Part shown: positions 1 through 10,400 of the stretch, piece by piece | Layout: every line of letters begins with the position of its first letter | How positions within the stretch are numbered: the first letter of the stretch is position 1 | From: Paenibacillus sp. JDR-2 | Lineage (GTDB): Bacteria > Bacillota > Bacilli > Paenibacillales > Paenibacillaceae | Assembly: GCF_000023585.1 (NCBI RefSeq) | Contig: NC_012914.1 | Coordinates: 3,750,001-3,814,000 of the forward strand | Length of the DNA: 64,000 bases | Direction of reading: 5' to 3' | Position numbers and translations under genes: made by a program | The notes under the pieces: generated by a model | Databases searched by the model: none | Seen by the model: only the letters and a program-made list of their open reading frames with translations | Told to the model about the DNA's origin: nothing

Positions 1-95
1 AAAACCTCGTCCAAGCAGGGGCTAAACTTCCGAATCAAGCAGCAGGCAGCGAGCATGTGAAACAGGTTCTTTTTCGGCATGGAGCATCGTATTAA
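1..95 (+). CDS. C-terminal end of an unidentified gene cut by the window edge
   Basis: An open frame enters from the left edge and ends at TAA 93-95, giving about 30 residues (starting NLVQAGAKLPNQ). It is followed closely by a strong terminator at 121-164, which fits a genuine gene end. The tail is too short to assign to a family. Confidence 0.35.
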   Translation, partial: NLVQAGAKLPNQAAGSEHVKQVLFRHGASY

Positions 96-120
96 AGCAA
101 AGTAAAACATATAGAATTGA

Positions 121-164
121 AAAACAACCTTAGCTCAGCGGTTCGCCGGACTAAGGTTGTTTTG
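121..164 (+). terminator. Rho-independent terminator
   Basis: A 12-13 bp stem pairs the bases at 121-133 with those at 151-163 around an 18-nt loop and runs into a T-rich 3' side. It ends the gene entering from the left. The A-rich 5' flank lets it also work for the minus-strand remnant at 236-466. Confidence 0.8.
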
Positions 165-235
165 ATTTATTGAAGATCTGCCTTGCATGCCCTGCATGAT
201 TTGAAATCGAATAGCTTTTCAATATGTAATTCCTG

Positions 236-466
236 TTAACTCTCTTTTTCCGCAGATTTCAACAATGCCATCTTGTTTGCCAGCATCCGTGCCAGATGTG
301 TTTGAACTTGCTCCAATTCATCTTTTTTTCTTTCGATCTCCTGCATCTTTTGACTAAGAAGCTCAATTGTCTTTGAAAGGGGCAGATCATTTACCTCATA
401 AGCTTGGATCACTTCTTTGAGTTCCGCTTGGTAAAGCGGTGCTATCTGTCTGCGGCAGCTGGCCAA
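236..466 (-). pseudogene. Probable remnant of a MerR-family regulator (C-terminal coiled coil)
   Basis: This minus-strand frame of about 76 codons can start only at TTG 466. It encodes a charged helical segment (SKTIELLSQKMQEIERKKDEL) resembling the dimerisation helix that follows the DNA-binding domain in MerR-family regulators. No winged-helix N-terminus lies upstream: the frame extends only about 12 codons beyond the TTG before a stop. No ribosome binding site precedes it. The MerR assignment rests on helix pattern alone. A free-standing coiled-coil protein is the alternative. Confidence 0.4.
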
Positions 467-569
467 AGCGATAGGCTGCCTTTTCCACTCTAACGGTCAG
501 GTTACTGGGAGATTACAACGGATTTCCGGGTTGAGTGTGATCGATATGTTCGTAAAAAACTGCTGATTA

Positions 570-584
570 TGACAAGAGTTGTCA
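570..584. promoter_or_regulatory. 15-bp perfect palindrome upstream of the VOC gene
   Basis: TGACAA-GAG-TTGTCA is a perfect inverted repeat about 60 bp before the VOC gene start. Its size suits a dimeric repressor operator. The right arm (TTGTCA) resembles a -35 element, but no convincing -10 follows at 17 bp. Confidence 0.4.
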
Positions 585-645
585 CTATTAAAGATTACAC
601 TAGCAGGGAGAGATCAATCCTAAAGGTTGAAGGAGCTGTATAACC

Positions 646-1068
646 ATGGAAGTGCAACTGACCCCGTTTATTATGTTGGACGGCGTCGCCCGTGAGGCGA
701 TCGCCTTTTACGAACAAGCACTGGACGCGAAGGTGGTATTTAAGCAGACTTTCGGTGAAGCGCCCGGAGAAGCCGGACAAGCGGTGTCGGAGCAGGCGAG
801 GGACCGATTGGCCCATTCCGTCCTGAAGATCGGAGGAACGGATCTATTCGTCGCCGATACGAATCCGGAGGTCCGGTTCGCGCAGGGCAAGCAGGTGAAT
901 ATCTGCGTCACCGTCGTCGATAAGGAGCAGGCCCGGAAGTATTATGAGGCGCTGAAGGAGGGCGGGCAGGTGGTTCTCCCTCTGCAAGAGATCCACTTCA
1001 GCCCAGCGTACGGCATGGTGACCGACAAATTCGGCGTCACCTTCCAGATTTTCACGAAGAGAGCGTAA
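646..1068 (+). CDS. VOC-superfamily protein, PhnB-like
   Basis: The 140-residue product has the vicinal oxygen chelate fold of the PhnB/glyoxalase-like group. It opens with LTPFIMLDGVAREAIAFYEQAL, has a central AHSVLKIGGTDLFVAD strand pair, and ends with the GMVTDKFGVTFQIF motif typical of PhnB-like proteins. Length matches the family. The start is ATG 646 with an AAGGAG site just upstream. Members include metal-dependent lyases and antibiotic-binding proteins. The substrate cannot be read from sequence. It stands alone between remnants, with a palindrome upstream and a terminator downstream. Confidence 0.85.
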   Translation: MEVQLTPFIMLDGVAREAIAFYEQALDAKVVFKQTFGEAPGEAGQAVSEQARDRLAHSVLKIGGTDLFVADTNPEVRFAQGKQVNICVTVVDKEQARKYYEALKEGGQVVLPLQEIHFSPAYGMVTDKFGVTFQIFTKRA

Positions 1069-1119
1069 TGATGGGGGCGCTTTGGTTACGGTAACGAAGG
1101 AGCGTTAGTTCATAAAAAC

Positions 1120-1157
1120 AAAATGGCAGCTCATTCGGTTTGATCAGTTGCCATTTT
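1120..1157 (+). terminator. Rho-independent terminator after the VOC gene
   Basis: An AAATGGCA arm at 1121-1128 pairs with TGCCATTT at 1148-1155 and is followed by a T-run. One bulge or mismatch lies in the stem. Confidence 0.7.
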
Positions 1158-1168
1158 TACCTCTTACT

Positions 1169-1420
1169 ATGAAGTTTAAGGAAATAGATGCACAAAATCA
1201 ACGGGTTGAACAAATCACTACCTCGCATCTTGTAATAGGGATCGATATGGCGAAATGGCGAAAGAGATACATGTCGCACAAGCTACAAATTTCCGCGGAA
1301 TAGTGGTTTCGAAACGCCATCTCTCATTCACCAATAGTATTGAAGGGTTTGAAAAACTGAGCCGCTGGATGAGTGAATTACAGCAGAAACATCGATTGAA
1401 TAGGCTCATTATCGGCATGT
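1169..1420 (+). pseudogene. IS110-family transposase fragment, frameshifted and truncated
   Basis: The frame from ATG 1169 gives the start of an IS110-type DEDD transposase (THLVIGIDMAK-like strand with the first acidic residue). It then breaks because ATGGCGAA is tandemly duplicated at 1247-1262. Reading resumes in the shifted frame from 1255 with EIHVAQATNFRGIV, FTNSIEGFEKLSRW and LIIGM, matching the RuvC-like N-terminal domain. Similarity stops at about 1420, just before the expected EPTGHYW motif, where unrelated sequence begins. Only about 85 of the usual 400 or so codons remain. It cannot be active. Confidence 0.75.
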
Positions 1421-1618
1421 TGAAGAGGATTTCAAATTTTTGATATGAGCGGTGAAATTATTAAATTTAACGAACTTGAAGCACGGTTTACTCCATGGGG
1501 GAAAAGTTCCAAGCCAGGTGGGTTTATACGATGGATACAAGAAGGTACTTATATTGAGATAGTCAGCTCTGAAATATCAAAAAAGAAGATGATTAAGATA
1601 GCCGAATCGATGAAATGA
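1421..1618 (+). pseudogene. C-terminal fragment resembling DUF4367 proteins
   Basis: The open frame runs from just after the transposase fragment to TGA 1616-1618. From ATG 1445 it would give 57 residues. The segments GGFIRWIQEGTYIEIVSS and MIKIAESMK resemble the C-terminus of DUF4367 or similar anti-sigma-associated extracytoplasmic domains, which often end in an 'ikiAesl' helix. The N-terminal part is missing, so it is most likely a remnant left by the rearrangement that placed the IS110 fragment beside it. Family call is tentative. Confidence 0.45.
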
Positions 1619-1661
1619 TTATTAAAACTAAACTAACGGGATACTATAGCTCAACAACACG

Positions 1662-1698
1662 ACAGCAGCCGCGGCATATAAAGTTCGGCTGCTTTTTG
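1662..1698 (+). terminator. Hairpin with T-run, likely terminator
   Basis: GCAGCCG (1665-1671) pairs with CGGCTGC (1686-1692), followed by five Ts. It closes the remnant block containing the DUF4367-like tail. Confidence 0.65.
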
Positions 1699-1739
1699 CT
1701 GAACTCCCTTGGTAAAATGATATTGAAAAATAAAAATCA

Positions 1740-1898
1740 ATATCGGAAATACCTGTCTGGATAATCACATTAAAAGGACTGCTTCCAGACGACTACATAC
1801 CAGACACCAGACCAGGAAAACAACCTTTAGACATTAGTAGTACCGTAATTGATGCGATGACAGGCAAGGTTTTATTTGGATTCGGAAAAGGGAAATAA
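1740..1898 (+). pseudogene. Orphan C-terminal fragment of an unidentified protein
   Basis: An open frame ends at TAA 1896-1898. It encodes about 50 residues including LKGLLPDDYIPDTRPGK and VIDAMTGKVLFGFGKGK, which read like a real protein tail. It has no start codon or ribosome binding site of its own. I do not recognise the family. Like its left neighbours it appears to be gene debris. Confidence 0.4.
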
Positions 1899-1988
1899 CT
1901 AACGAATAAAGGTTAAAGATACGCGGCTAGCCCCATTAAAAAAAACCTCTTATACATAACCATATTTCCTTGAAGGAGGATATCTATT

Positions 1989-3920
1989 TTGGATGCGCAG
2001 TTTCTAGATTTATTAGCCCAGAAATATGATACGGAAGAAAAAGTTGTAACAGAAATCATCAACCTTGAAGCGATCTCCAATCTTCCCAAGGGAACTGAGC
2101 ATTTTGTCAGTGATTTGCATGGGGAGTTCCAAGCTTTTCAGCATGTACTAAGAAACGGTTCAGGCACCGTAAAAGAGAAAATCAAAGCCTTGTTCCGTGA
2201 GGATTGGACGGATCATGAAATCAATGATTTTACGGCGTTAGTCTATTATCCGGAAGAAAAAATACAGCTGGTTAAAGGAGACCTGTGCAATAAACAAGCC
2301 TTAAACCGATGGTATAGAAAAACGATTGAACAAATGCTTAAGCTCATTTCATTCGCCTCATCCAAATATACGCGGGCCAAATTGCGCAAGGCTCTGCCGG
2401 AGCAGTTCGTATATATTGTAGAAGAGCTTCTATACAAGACGGATTTGACCAACAATAAAGACCCTTATTATGAGGAAATATACCGGCAAATTATTTCCTT
2501 GGGCCAGGCGGACAAGCTTATTATTGGCCTTGCTTATACGATCCAGCGCCTGGTGGTTGACCATCTTCATGTGGTCGGGGATATCTATGATCGCGGGCCG
2601 GACCCCGATAAAATCATGGACACGCTGATCGACTACCATTCCGTAGACATTCAGTGGGGGAACCATGATGTCCTGTGGATTGGCGCCTATGCGGGTTCCT
2701 TGGTCTGCCTTGCGAATATTATCCGGATCTGCGCCAGATACGACAATCTGGACATCATCGAAGACGTATACGGAATCAATCTTCGTCCACTGCTCAATTT
2801 GGCGGAGAAATACTATAATGACAATCCGGCTTTTAGACCAAAGCTGCAGACCGACCATAACGGCTCGGAGCAGGAAATCCTGCAGATCACCAAAATTCAT
2901 CAAGCCATTGCCATGATTCAGTTTAAGCTTGAAATCCCGATTATCAAGAGACGCCCATACTTTAATATGTCTAACAGGCTTTTGCTTGAGCAGATCGATT
3001 ACGACAAGAATGAAATCAAGATCGGCGGAAAAACTTACCCGCTGGAAAACACCTGTTTTGCAACCGTAAATCCGCAGCAGCCTGAACAATTGCTGGAGGA
3101 AGAACAACAGGTAATGGAAAAGCTGCTGTTATCCGTTCAGCATTCCGAAAAGCTGGCCAGACATATGAGTTTTCTTATGAAAAAGGGTAGCCTTTATTTA
3201 ATATATAACGGGAATTTGTTATTTCACGGCTGCATTCCTTTGGATGAAGAAGGAAACATGGAAGAAATGCAGATTGAAGACAAGAAGTATTCGGGCCGTC
3301 AGTTGCTCGATGTTTTTGAATATTATTTACGTTACGCCTTTGCGCACCCGGAAGATACGGATGATCTGGCTACGGATATGGTATGGTACATCTGGACAGG
3401 GGAATGTTCGTCGCTCTTTGGAAAGAAAGAAATGACCACCTTTGAACGGTACTTTATCCAAGATAAAGAAACCTATAAGGAGAGAAAGAACCCCTATTAC
3501 CATCTGCGTGAAGTTGAGGAGATATGCCGGAAAATCCTGCTGGAGTTTGTTATGAATCCGGATCATGGTCATATCATTAACGGCCACACGCCTGTTAAAG
3601 AAATTCGTGGAGAGAACCCCGTTAAAGCAAACGGGAAAATGGTTGTCATTGACGGCGGTTTTTCCAAAGCCTATCAATCCACAACGGGCATCGCCGGATA
3701 TACCTTGTTGTATAATTCCTTTGGCATGCAGCTCGTTGCCCATCAGAAATTTATTTCAAAAGAAGATGTGTTATGTAACGGAACGGACGTATTGTCTGTA
3801 AAAAGGCTGGTGGACAAAGAACTGGAGCGGAAGCTGGTGAGGGAAACCAATGTCGGGGAGAAGCTGCTGCAGAAAATCTCAAATTTGAAGAATCTCCTAG
3901 AATATCGCTATATGAAATGA
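1989..3920 (+). CDS. fbp: Fructose-1,6-bisphosphatase, class 3
   Basis: This gluconeogenic enzyme hydrolyses fructose-1,6-bisphosphate to fructose-6-phosphate. The 643-residue length is typical of the Firmicutes class 3 enzyme. Calcineurin-type metal motifs are in order: VSDLHGEF (about residue 42), [12 protein letters not shown] (about 197), WGNHD (about 222) and INGHTPVKE (about 530). The start is TTG 1989, chosen because AAGGAGGA at 1973-1980 sits 8 nt upstream. The gene is monocistronic apart from a decayed ORF overlapping its stop codon. Class 3 enzymes are usually Mn-dependent; that is family knowledge, not visible here. Confidence 0.95.
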   Translation: MDAQFLDLLAQKYDTEEKVVTEIINLEAISNLPKGTEHFVSDLHGEFQAFQHVLRNGSGTVKEKIKALFREDWTDHEINDFTALVYYPEEKIQLVKGDLCNKQALNRWYRKTIEQMLKLISFASSKYTRAKLRKALPEQFVYIVEELLYKTDLTNNKDPYYEEIYRQIISLGQADKLIIGLAYTIQRLVVDHLHVVGDIYDRGPDPDKIMDTLIDYHSVDIQWGNHDVLWIGAYAGSLVCLANIIRICARYDNLDIIEDVYGINLRPLLNLAEKYYNDNPAFRPKLQTDHNGSEQEILQITKIHQAIAMIQFKLEIPIIKRRPYFNMSNRLLLEQIDYDKNEIKIGGKTYPLENTCFATVNPQQPEQLLEEEQQVMEKLLLSVQHSEKLARHMSFLMKKGSLYLIYNGNLLFHGCIPLDEEGNMEEMQIEDKKYSGRQLLDVFEYYLRYAFAHPEDTDDLATDMVWYIWTGECSSLFGKKEMTTFERYFIQDKETYKERKNPYYHLREVEEICRKILLEFVMNPDHGHIINGHTPVKEIRGENPVKANGKMVVIDGGFSKAYQSTTGIAGYTLLYNSFGMQLVAHQKFISKEDVLCNGTDVLSVKRLVDKELERKLVRETNVGEKLLQKISNLKNLLEYRYMK

Positions 3921-4211
3921 TACAACTGCTAAATGAAACAACTGATACAGCCGTGTTCGCTCCCTCGAGGAACTTTTGGAAGCTGATCAACGTGACGGTA
4001 CCCGAAATTATGAACCGTGCCATGATTACCGGCTCAATTGAAATCGCCCGCCATCCGGGCGTCGTCACCGTGACCTTCCAAGCGCCGAGGCATTACCTGT
4101 GACAGGCGAAGCTAGCTGAGATTGTGGAGGAACAATACGGAGAGTAAAGCGATTGCTCGTTCCGTCATCGAGGCGGCACCTAAGCTGTTGAACGATTTGA
4201 ATATGACATAA
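3917..4211 (+). pseudogene. Decayed gene of unknown family after fbp
   Basis: A frame beginning inside the fbp stop encodes FAPSRNFWKLINVTVPEI and GVVTVTFQAPRHYL. It meets TGA at 4100-4102, continues in phase as QAKLAEIVEEQYGE, then needs a one-base shift near 4143 to read SKAIARSVIEAAPKLLN to TAA 4209-4211. The continuity of protein-like sequence across two lesions shows a gene broken by one nonsense and one frameshift mutation. I cannot name the family. Sequencing error is the alternative, though it would need two errors. Confidence 0.45.
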
Positions 4212-4226
4212 TGTTGAAGAACAGTG

Positions 4227-4260
4227 CCAGATGCCGTCTAAATGAGGCATCTGGTTTATT
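4227..4260 (+). terminator. Rho-independent terminator
   Basis: CCAGATGCC (4227-4235) and GGCATCTGG (4246-4254) form a 9-bp perfect stem followed by TTTATT. It separates the fbp region from the glucan synthase gene. Confidence 0.85.
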
Positions 4261-4402
4261 GTCGTTGGAGAATAAGTTGAAAGGAGTATTTTATAAAAGC
4301 CCTTTAAAATGGAAATGATTAGATGGTCCAATATTTCTTCACGAACCGGACGAAAAAGTACGTTTGCTGAATTCTAACCTATTTCTTCCGGAGGAACCAT
4401 TC

Positions 4403-7400
4403 ATGTCTACCACAAATGAACAACTCAGAGAGCGCGCGCACGAGCTGGCGCTTCAGCAACAGATCAAGTCCGCGGCCGGCCGGTCAGGTTATATAAAAAG
4501 ACAAGTCGAAACCGACATCGCTAGAATCCGAGCTTTCGTCGCTTTGCTGCAGGATGCGCCAGTCGGCTGCGGTCAGCAAGCCGAAGAATGGCTGCTAGAC
4601 AATGCGGAGTTCATCGAGGAACAAGTGCTGAACCTGAAGATGCATTTGTCCGAGTCAGTGCTTATCCATCTGCCCCGACTGCGTGGAGAAGAACGATTGC
4701 GTATCCACGCGCTTTGTTTGGCATATCTGGAACAAGTGGAAGGCATCCTGGACGAGAGGACGCTGCTGGCTTTCCTTGGCGCTTATCAGGAAATATCCGT
4801 ACTGACGCTGGCCGAGACCCGGTTGATTCCGATCATGCTCAAAGTCTCTCTTATCGGGAAGATCGCTGAAACCATGGCATTGGTCCGGGACAGGCGGGAA
4901 GTATGCAGTCAGGTTGAGCAGCTGTTAAAGCAGATAGAACCGGCCAGACTAAGCACCGAAACGATCGGTACGGCATTGGAGCAAGCAGGTCAGATCCCGC
5001 CGTTGTCCGGTCCATGGGCCGCGCATCTCATAAGCCATCTGCGGGAATGGTCGGGCGATTCGGCTGCCGTACGCGAATGGCTCGTTTGTACGTACGAGAA
5101 CGGCTCGGACGATCTTGATCGAATCGTCACGTACGAAGCCAGGCTCCAAGTCTCTTATCAGATAAAAGCGGGCAACCTCATTACGAGCCTGCGCAGCAAC
5201 GAACGAAGGAACTGGGAGGAACTGTTCGAGGCGATTAGTCTGCTCGATCGCACCATGCGCGAGGATGTGACGGGTCTTTACCCTCGCCTGGATACATCAA
5301 GCAGGAATGGAATCTTAAATCGGATCGAGGAAGTGGCAAGACGACTTCGGGTACCGGAAAGTCTCGTCGCTTCGCAATCGCTCGCGCTTGCAAAGCATGC
5401 CTATGAACGCGGCTCCGTGATTCCGGTACATATAGAGAACAAAGCTACGGAACAAGAGCATGCGCAGGAAGAGTTAACGCGCCAAGCTTTTGCTGCCTAT
5501 TACGTCTTTGAGCCGGCAGGTATAAAAAGCCTGGTTCAAGCGTTGAATAAGTGCAGCAAGCCGCGAACGATGCCGCTCAAAGGCTTAGTCAAAAGCGCGC
5601 CCATGAACTATTTCTCTTCTCTGCTGGCCCTGTTCATGCTGCTGCTGGTTGTCGTGGCGGCTTGGGTCGTCGATTGGAATACCATAACGACCGCCGGCAT
5701 TGCGGCGGTATTCCTTGCTCTTCTGTTCCCGGTAAGCGAGTGGGTGATGACTGGCCTAAACTTTGGGATTGAGCGAATCTGCCGGGCCAAACCGCTGCTC
5801 CGGTTCGACTATTCGAGCGGGATTGCGGCGGAAGCTGCGACAATGGTCGTCATACCGGCTATATGGTCAACGGTCCAAGAAGTGGAGGAGCTTGCCGATC
5901 GGCTCGAGGTCCATTACTTAGGCAATCGGGACCCGAATATTCATTACGCGTTGCTCGGCGATTTCACCGATGCGAAAGAAGAAAACCTTCCTTCGGACGA
6001 GATTCTTGTCGCCGCGGTCAAAGCCCGCATCGACCGCTTGAACCGTATGTACGGGGACAGCGGCACAACCTTCCATTACTACCAACGAGCCAGACATTGG
6101 AATCCCGGCGAAGGCACGTTCATGGGCTGGGAGCGAAAACGGGGAAAGCTGGTCGAGTTCGTGAACTTGTTACGCGGCAGCGAAGATACCAGCTATGCGG
6201 TAACGCACGGCGACCGTAAGGTCCTGCCCGGTATTCGCTATATCATTACTTTGGATGCCGACACTCAGCTTCCGATCGGAAGCGCGCAGCGGCTGATCGG
6301 TACGCTGCATTTCCCTTACAACCGACCTCGCTTAAACAAGGCGGGCACAAGGGTAGTGGAAGGGTATGGCGTCCTGCAGCCCCGTATCGGCACCAGCCAC
6401 GATTCGGCCATGCGTTCTCGGCTTGCTCATTTCTGGTCCGATCCGGGCATCGATCCTTATGCCTTTACGGTCTCCGATCCGTTCCAGGACGCGTTTGGTA
6501 CCGGCATCTTTACGGGTAAAGGAATTTTTGACGTCAACGTATTCGCTCAATTGCTTGGCGAGCGCATTCCGGACAATACCGTGCTTAGCCATGATTTGCT
6601 TGAAGGCGGATTTCTGCGGGCGGCGCTCGTGTCCGACATTGAGTTAATCGAAGAGCACCCGTCCACTTTTCTATCTTTTCAAAAACGGATGCATCGATGG
6701 GTTCGAGGAGACTGGCAGCTCCTGTGCTGGCTCCGCACCAAGCTTTGCGACCGGCGCGGAGAGCTGCAACCGATCGATCTGTCTCTGCTCACGCGGTGGC
6801 AGATTATCGACAACCTGCGGCGCAGCTTGCTGCCTATCGCGATGCTCGTGCTGTTTGGGTTGGCCGTGACCGTTTTGCCCGGCTATCCGGCACGCTGGCT
6901 TGCGTTCTTGTTCCTCACTCTGCTGCTGCCCTTAATCAGGCAGCTAGCCATCATGAATTCGGCAGGTACGCATTCAAAGCATGTGCTGTCGACACTGGTA
7001 ATGGCCGGCATCGGATTCTGGACGCTTCCGTTTCAGACGGCCGTGTTGTTGGACGCCATCGTCAAGACGCTATACCGCATGGCCGTCAGCAAGCGCGGGA
7101 TGCTGGAATGGACCAGCTTCTCGCAGACGGAACGAAGCCAAGCCGAGGCACGGCGCCGCATGATTCTTGGCGGCAGGGGGGGCTACTTGTTAATCTTGCT
7201 ATTCGCGGCCGCGGTTGTCCTGCAGCCTAGCATCCCGCTTCTGTTGTTCGGACTGGCCCTTTGCCTCTTCTGGGCGCTTGCTCCGGTTGCCGTGCGCTGG
7301 CTTGATCAACCCGTTCTCAAAGCGGAGCGGCCGCTTGAAGCCGCTGACGCGGAGCAGTTGCGCACCTTGGCGAAAGAAATTTGGCAGTTCTACGAGGACT

Positions 7401-10400
7401 ATGCGGGGAAAGAGGATCACTATCTTCCGCCTGACAACGTGCAAATCGAGCCCCCGAACGGCGTTGCTCACCGAACGTCGCCAACCAATATCGGGTTTCT
7501 GCTGACGGCGGCCCTAGCCGCGAGAGAGTTGGAATTCATCACAACGCCGATGCTGGTGGAACGGCTCGAGCGAACGGTCGGCGTGATCGAACGGATGGAG
7601 AAGTGGAACGGCCATTTGTACAATTGGTACGACACTTCAACGCTGGAGCTGCTTCGTCCGTCTTATGTCTCGACGGTGGATTCCGGCAACTTCGTGGCCA
7701 GTCTGATGACGGTCAAGCAAGGTCTGATTCGCTGGCTTCAGACGGACGGATGGGGCAAAGGTTCCCGGCGGCGCGGGCAAGCTCCATTAGCGGCCGTTGG
7801 CACGGAGTTTGCCATCGAACTGGATCGCATTCATCCGGAGGAAATGTACGAAGCGCGACGAGAATCCAATGTGAAGCAAGATGAGCCGATGCATGCAACG
7901 ACCGGTTGGATTGGTCAGGGTTATGAGCTTGTCGACCGCTTGGAACGGCTGATCGTCTCAACCGATTTCCGACAGCTCTATGACAACAAGGCAAAGCTGT
8001 TTGTGCTCGGCTACCATGCCGATTCGGGTCAACGGGAAACGATACTCTACGACTTGCTCGCATCGGAAGCAAGGCAAACAAGCTTCGTTGCCATTGCGCT
8101 CGGTCAAATTTCGGTCTCCCATTGGATGGCGCTTGGCCGCACGGCCAAGCAGCAAGGCGGGCACGCGACCTTGATCTCTTGGTCCGGCACGATGTTTGAA
8201 TACATGATGCCTTGGCTGATTATGCGAACCTATCCGGGCACGGTCTGGGACAGTACCTACCGCGGGGTCGTGCGGCGTCAGATCGCATACGCCACGGGAC
8301 GCAACGTGCCTTTTGGCATCTCGGAATCAGGCTATTATGCGTACGACTATCAGCTGAATTACCAATATCGCGCCTTTGGCGTGCCAGGGCTGGGGTATAA
8401 GCGCGGGCTTGAGGAAGACACGGTCATCGCGCCTTATGCCACGATCATGGCGCTTCCGTTCGCGCTGCGCGAAGGCCTTCAAAATTTGGAGCGTTTGGAT
8501 CAGCTCGGAGGGCGAGGACAATACGGCTATTACGAGGCGGTCGATTTCACCGCTCAGCGTATGCCGCAGGGAGAAACCTACAAGATTATCCGCAGTTTCA
8601 TGGCGCATCACCAAGGCATGAGCCTGCTTACGCTGGCCAACATGCTGGTGCCGTCGTGCATGATCAACTATTTTCATTCGGATAAACGCGTTCAGGCCGC
8701 CGAGCTGCTGCTGATCGAGCGGATTCCGCAGAAGGCGGCGCTTCTCAATCGGGAGCTGCCCGGCAGGTCGCGAAGCGGTGGCGAAACCAAGTTGCCGCAG
8801 AACGAACCGCTGCGCGAATTCGCGGAGGTGCCCGCGCCTTTGCCTGAGGCGAACGTGCATGGGAACGGTTCGTTAACGACGGTCCTGACGGAAACCGGCA
8901 GCGGCTTCATCCGATATAACGGACTGGATTTGACCCGCTGGCGGGAAGATCCGGTGATGGATCCTTGGGGCAGCTTCATCTATATTCGGGACGTGGAGAA
9001 AAGTGTCTGCTGGTCCCCGACCTATTTGCCATGCCGCAAGCAGGCGGATCGGGCGAGCGTTCAGTTTCGCAAGGAACGGACAACGTTTCTCCGCGAGGAT
9101 GACGGGCTGCAGACGAAGCTCGAGGTGACCGTATCGACCGAGCATAATGCGGAGCTGCGCCGGTTGACGTTGACCAACGCGACGCAGGAGGCCCGAATTG
9201 TCGAAATAACGACGTACATGGAATTAGCCATGGCCGCGCACAACGCGGACAAGGCTCATCCCTCCTTTACCAAGCTTTTCGTTCAAACGGAGTTTGCTTC
9301 GGAGGAGCAGTGCCTGCTAGCCCGCAAACGCCCTCGCAATGATGACGAGAAAGCTCTATGGGCTTTTCACACGCTGCGAGTTGACGAGGATCAAGGAGCA
9401 GCAGAATTCGAGACGGACCGCGCAGCCTTTATCGGCAGAGGGCATACGCTTGCCAATCCGCGCGGACTGGCAGCCCGGCTAGGCGGCACCTTCGGTGCCG
9501 TTGCCGATCCGGCTTTTATCATGCGTAAGCGAGTGCATGTTGAACCTGGCAAGCAGATCAGCCTGACAGCCGTAACCGGAGCAGCCGAGAGCAAAAAACA
9601 GGCGCTTGAAATCGTTTCGCAGCTGTCGTCCGCCTCGCAGGCAGAACGTACCTTCCAAATGGCATGGACGCGAAGCCAAATCGATCTGCAGCATTTACGC
9701 ATCGGCGAACAGGAGGCGTCCGCTTACCAGCTGCTGGCCGGTCGGGTCCTGTTCGCATCTCCGCTTCGTCCAGAGCAGGAGGCAAGCATCTCCGCGAATA
9801 CGAAAGGGCAGCCTGGCTTGTGGGCGCATGGCGTCTCCGGCGACAGGCCGATCATATTGGTGAGCGTGGCCGAAACGTCGAGCCTGCCGTTCATGAATAA
9901 ACTCCTGGTCGGTTATGAATATTTGCGCCGGAAGGGGTTGAGCTTCGATCTCGTAATTTGGAACGAGTCCTCCGGCGGTTATCAGCAGGAGCTTCGCGAT
10001 TCGCTGCAGCGGATGATCGAGCAGCACGTCCATAACCTTAACAATGGCGCCGGCGTTCATATCGTCGCGGCAACCGAGCAATCCCAAGAGGACAAGAATC
10101 TGTTGTTCGCCGCGGCGCGGCTGCTGCTGCATGCGGAAGGACCAAGTCTGAGAGCCCAGCTCCTGCCTCGCGAGTCGGGAAGCACCGGGCAGTTACCCGA
10201 GCTGGTGCCGACTTCGCCGCAGAACCTTTATTCCGACAAGCCATCGCGGGACGAAGGCGCGGGTCTGTTCTTTAACGGATACGGAGGCTTCTCGACGGGT
10301 GGTGACGAGTACCGGATCGTGCTTCGCAACGGACAGCATCTGCCCGCTCCTTGGATCAACGTAATTGCAAACCAGAATTTCGGCTTCCTGGCTTCGGAGC

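Noticed and set aside
1169..1420. Intact insertion sequence
   Set aside because: Only the N-terminal quarter of the transposase remains, it is frameshifted, and no element ends or target duplication were seen.
2430..3107. 225-codon minus-strand open frame inside fbp
   Set aside because: It lies entirely antisense to conserved fbp motifs and has no ribosome site.
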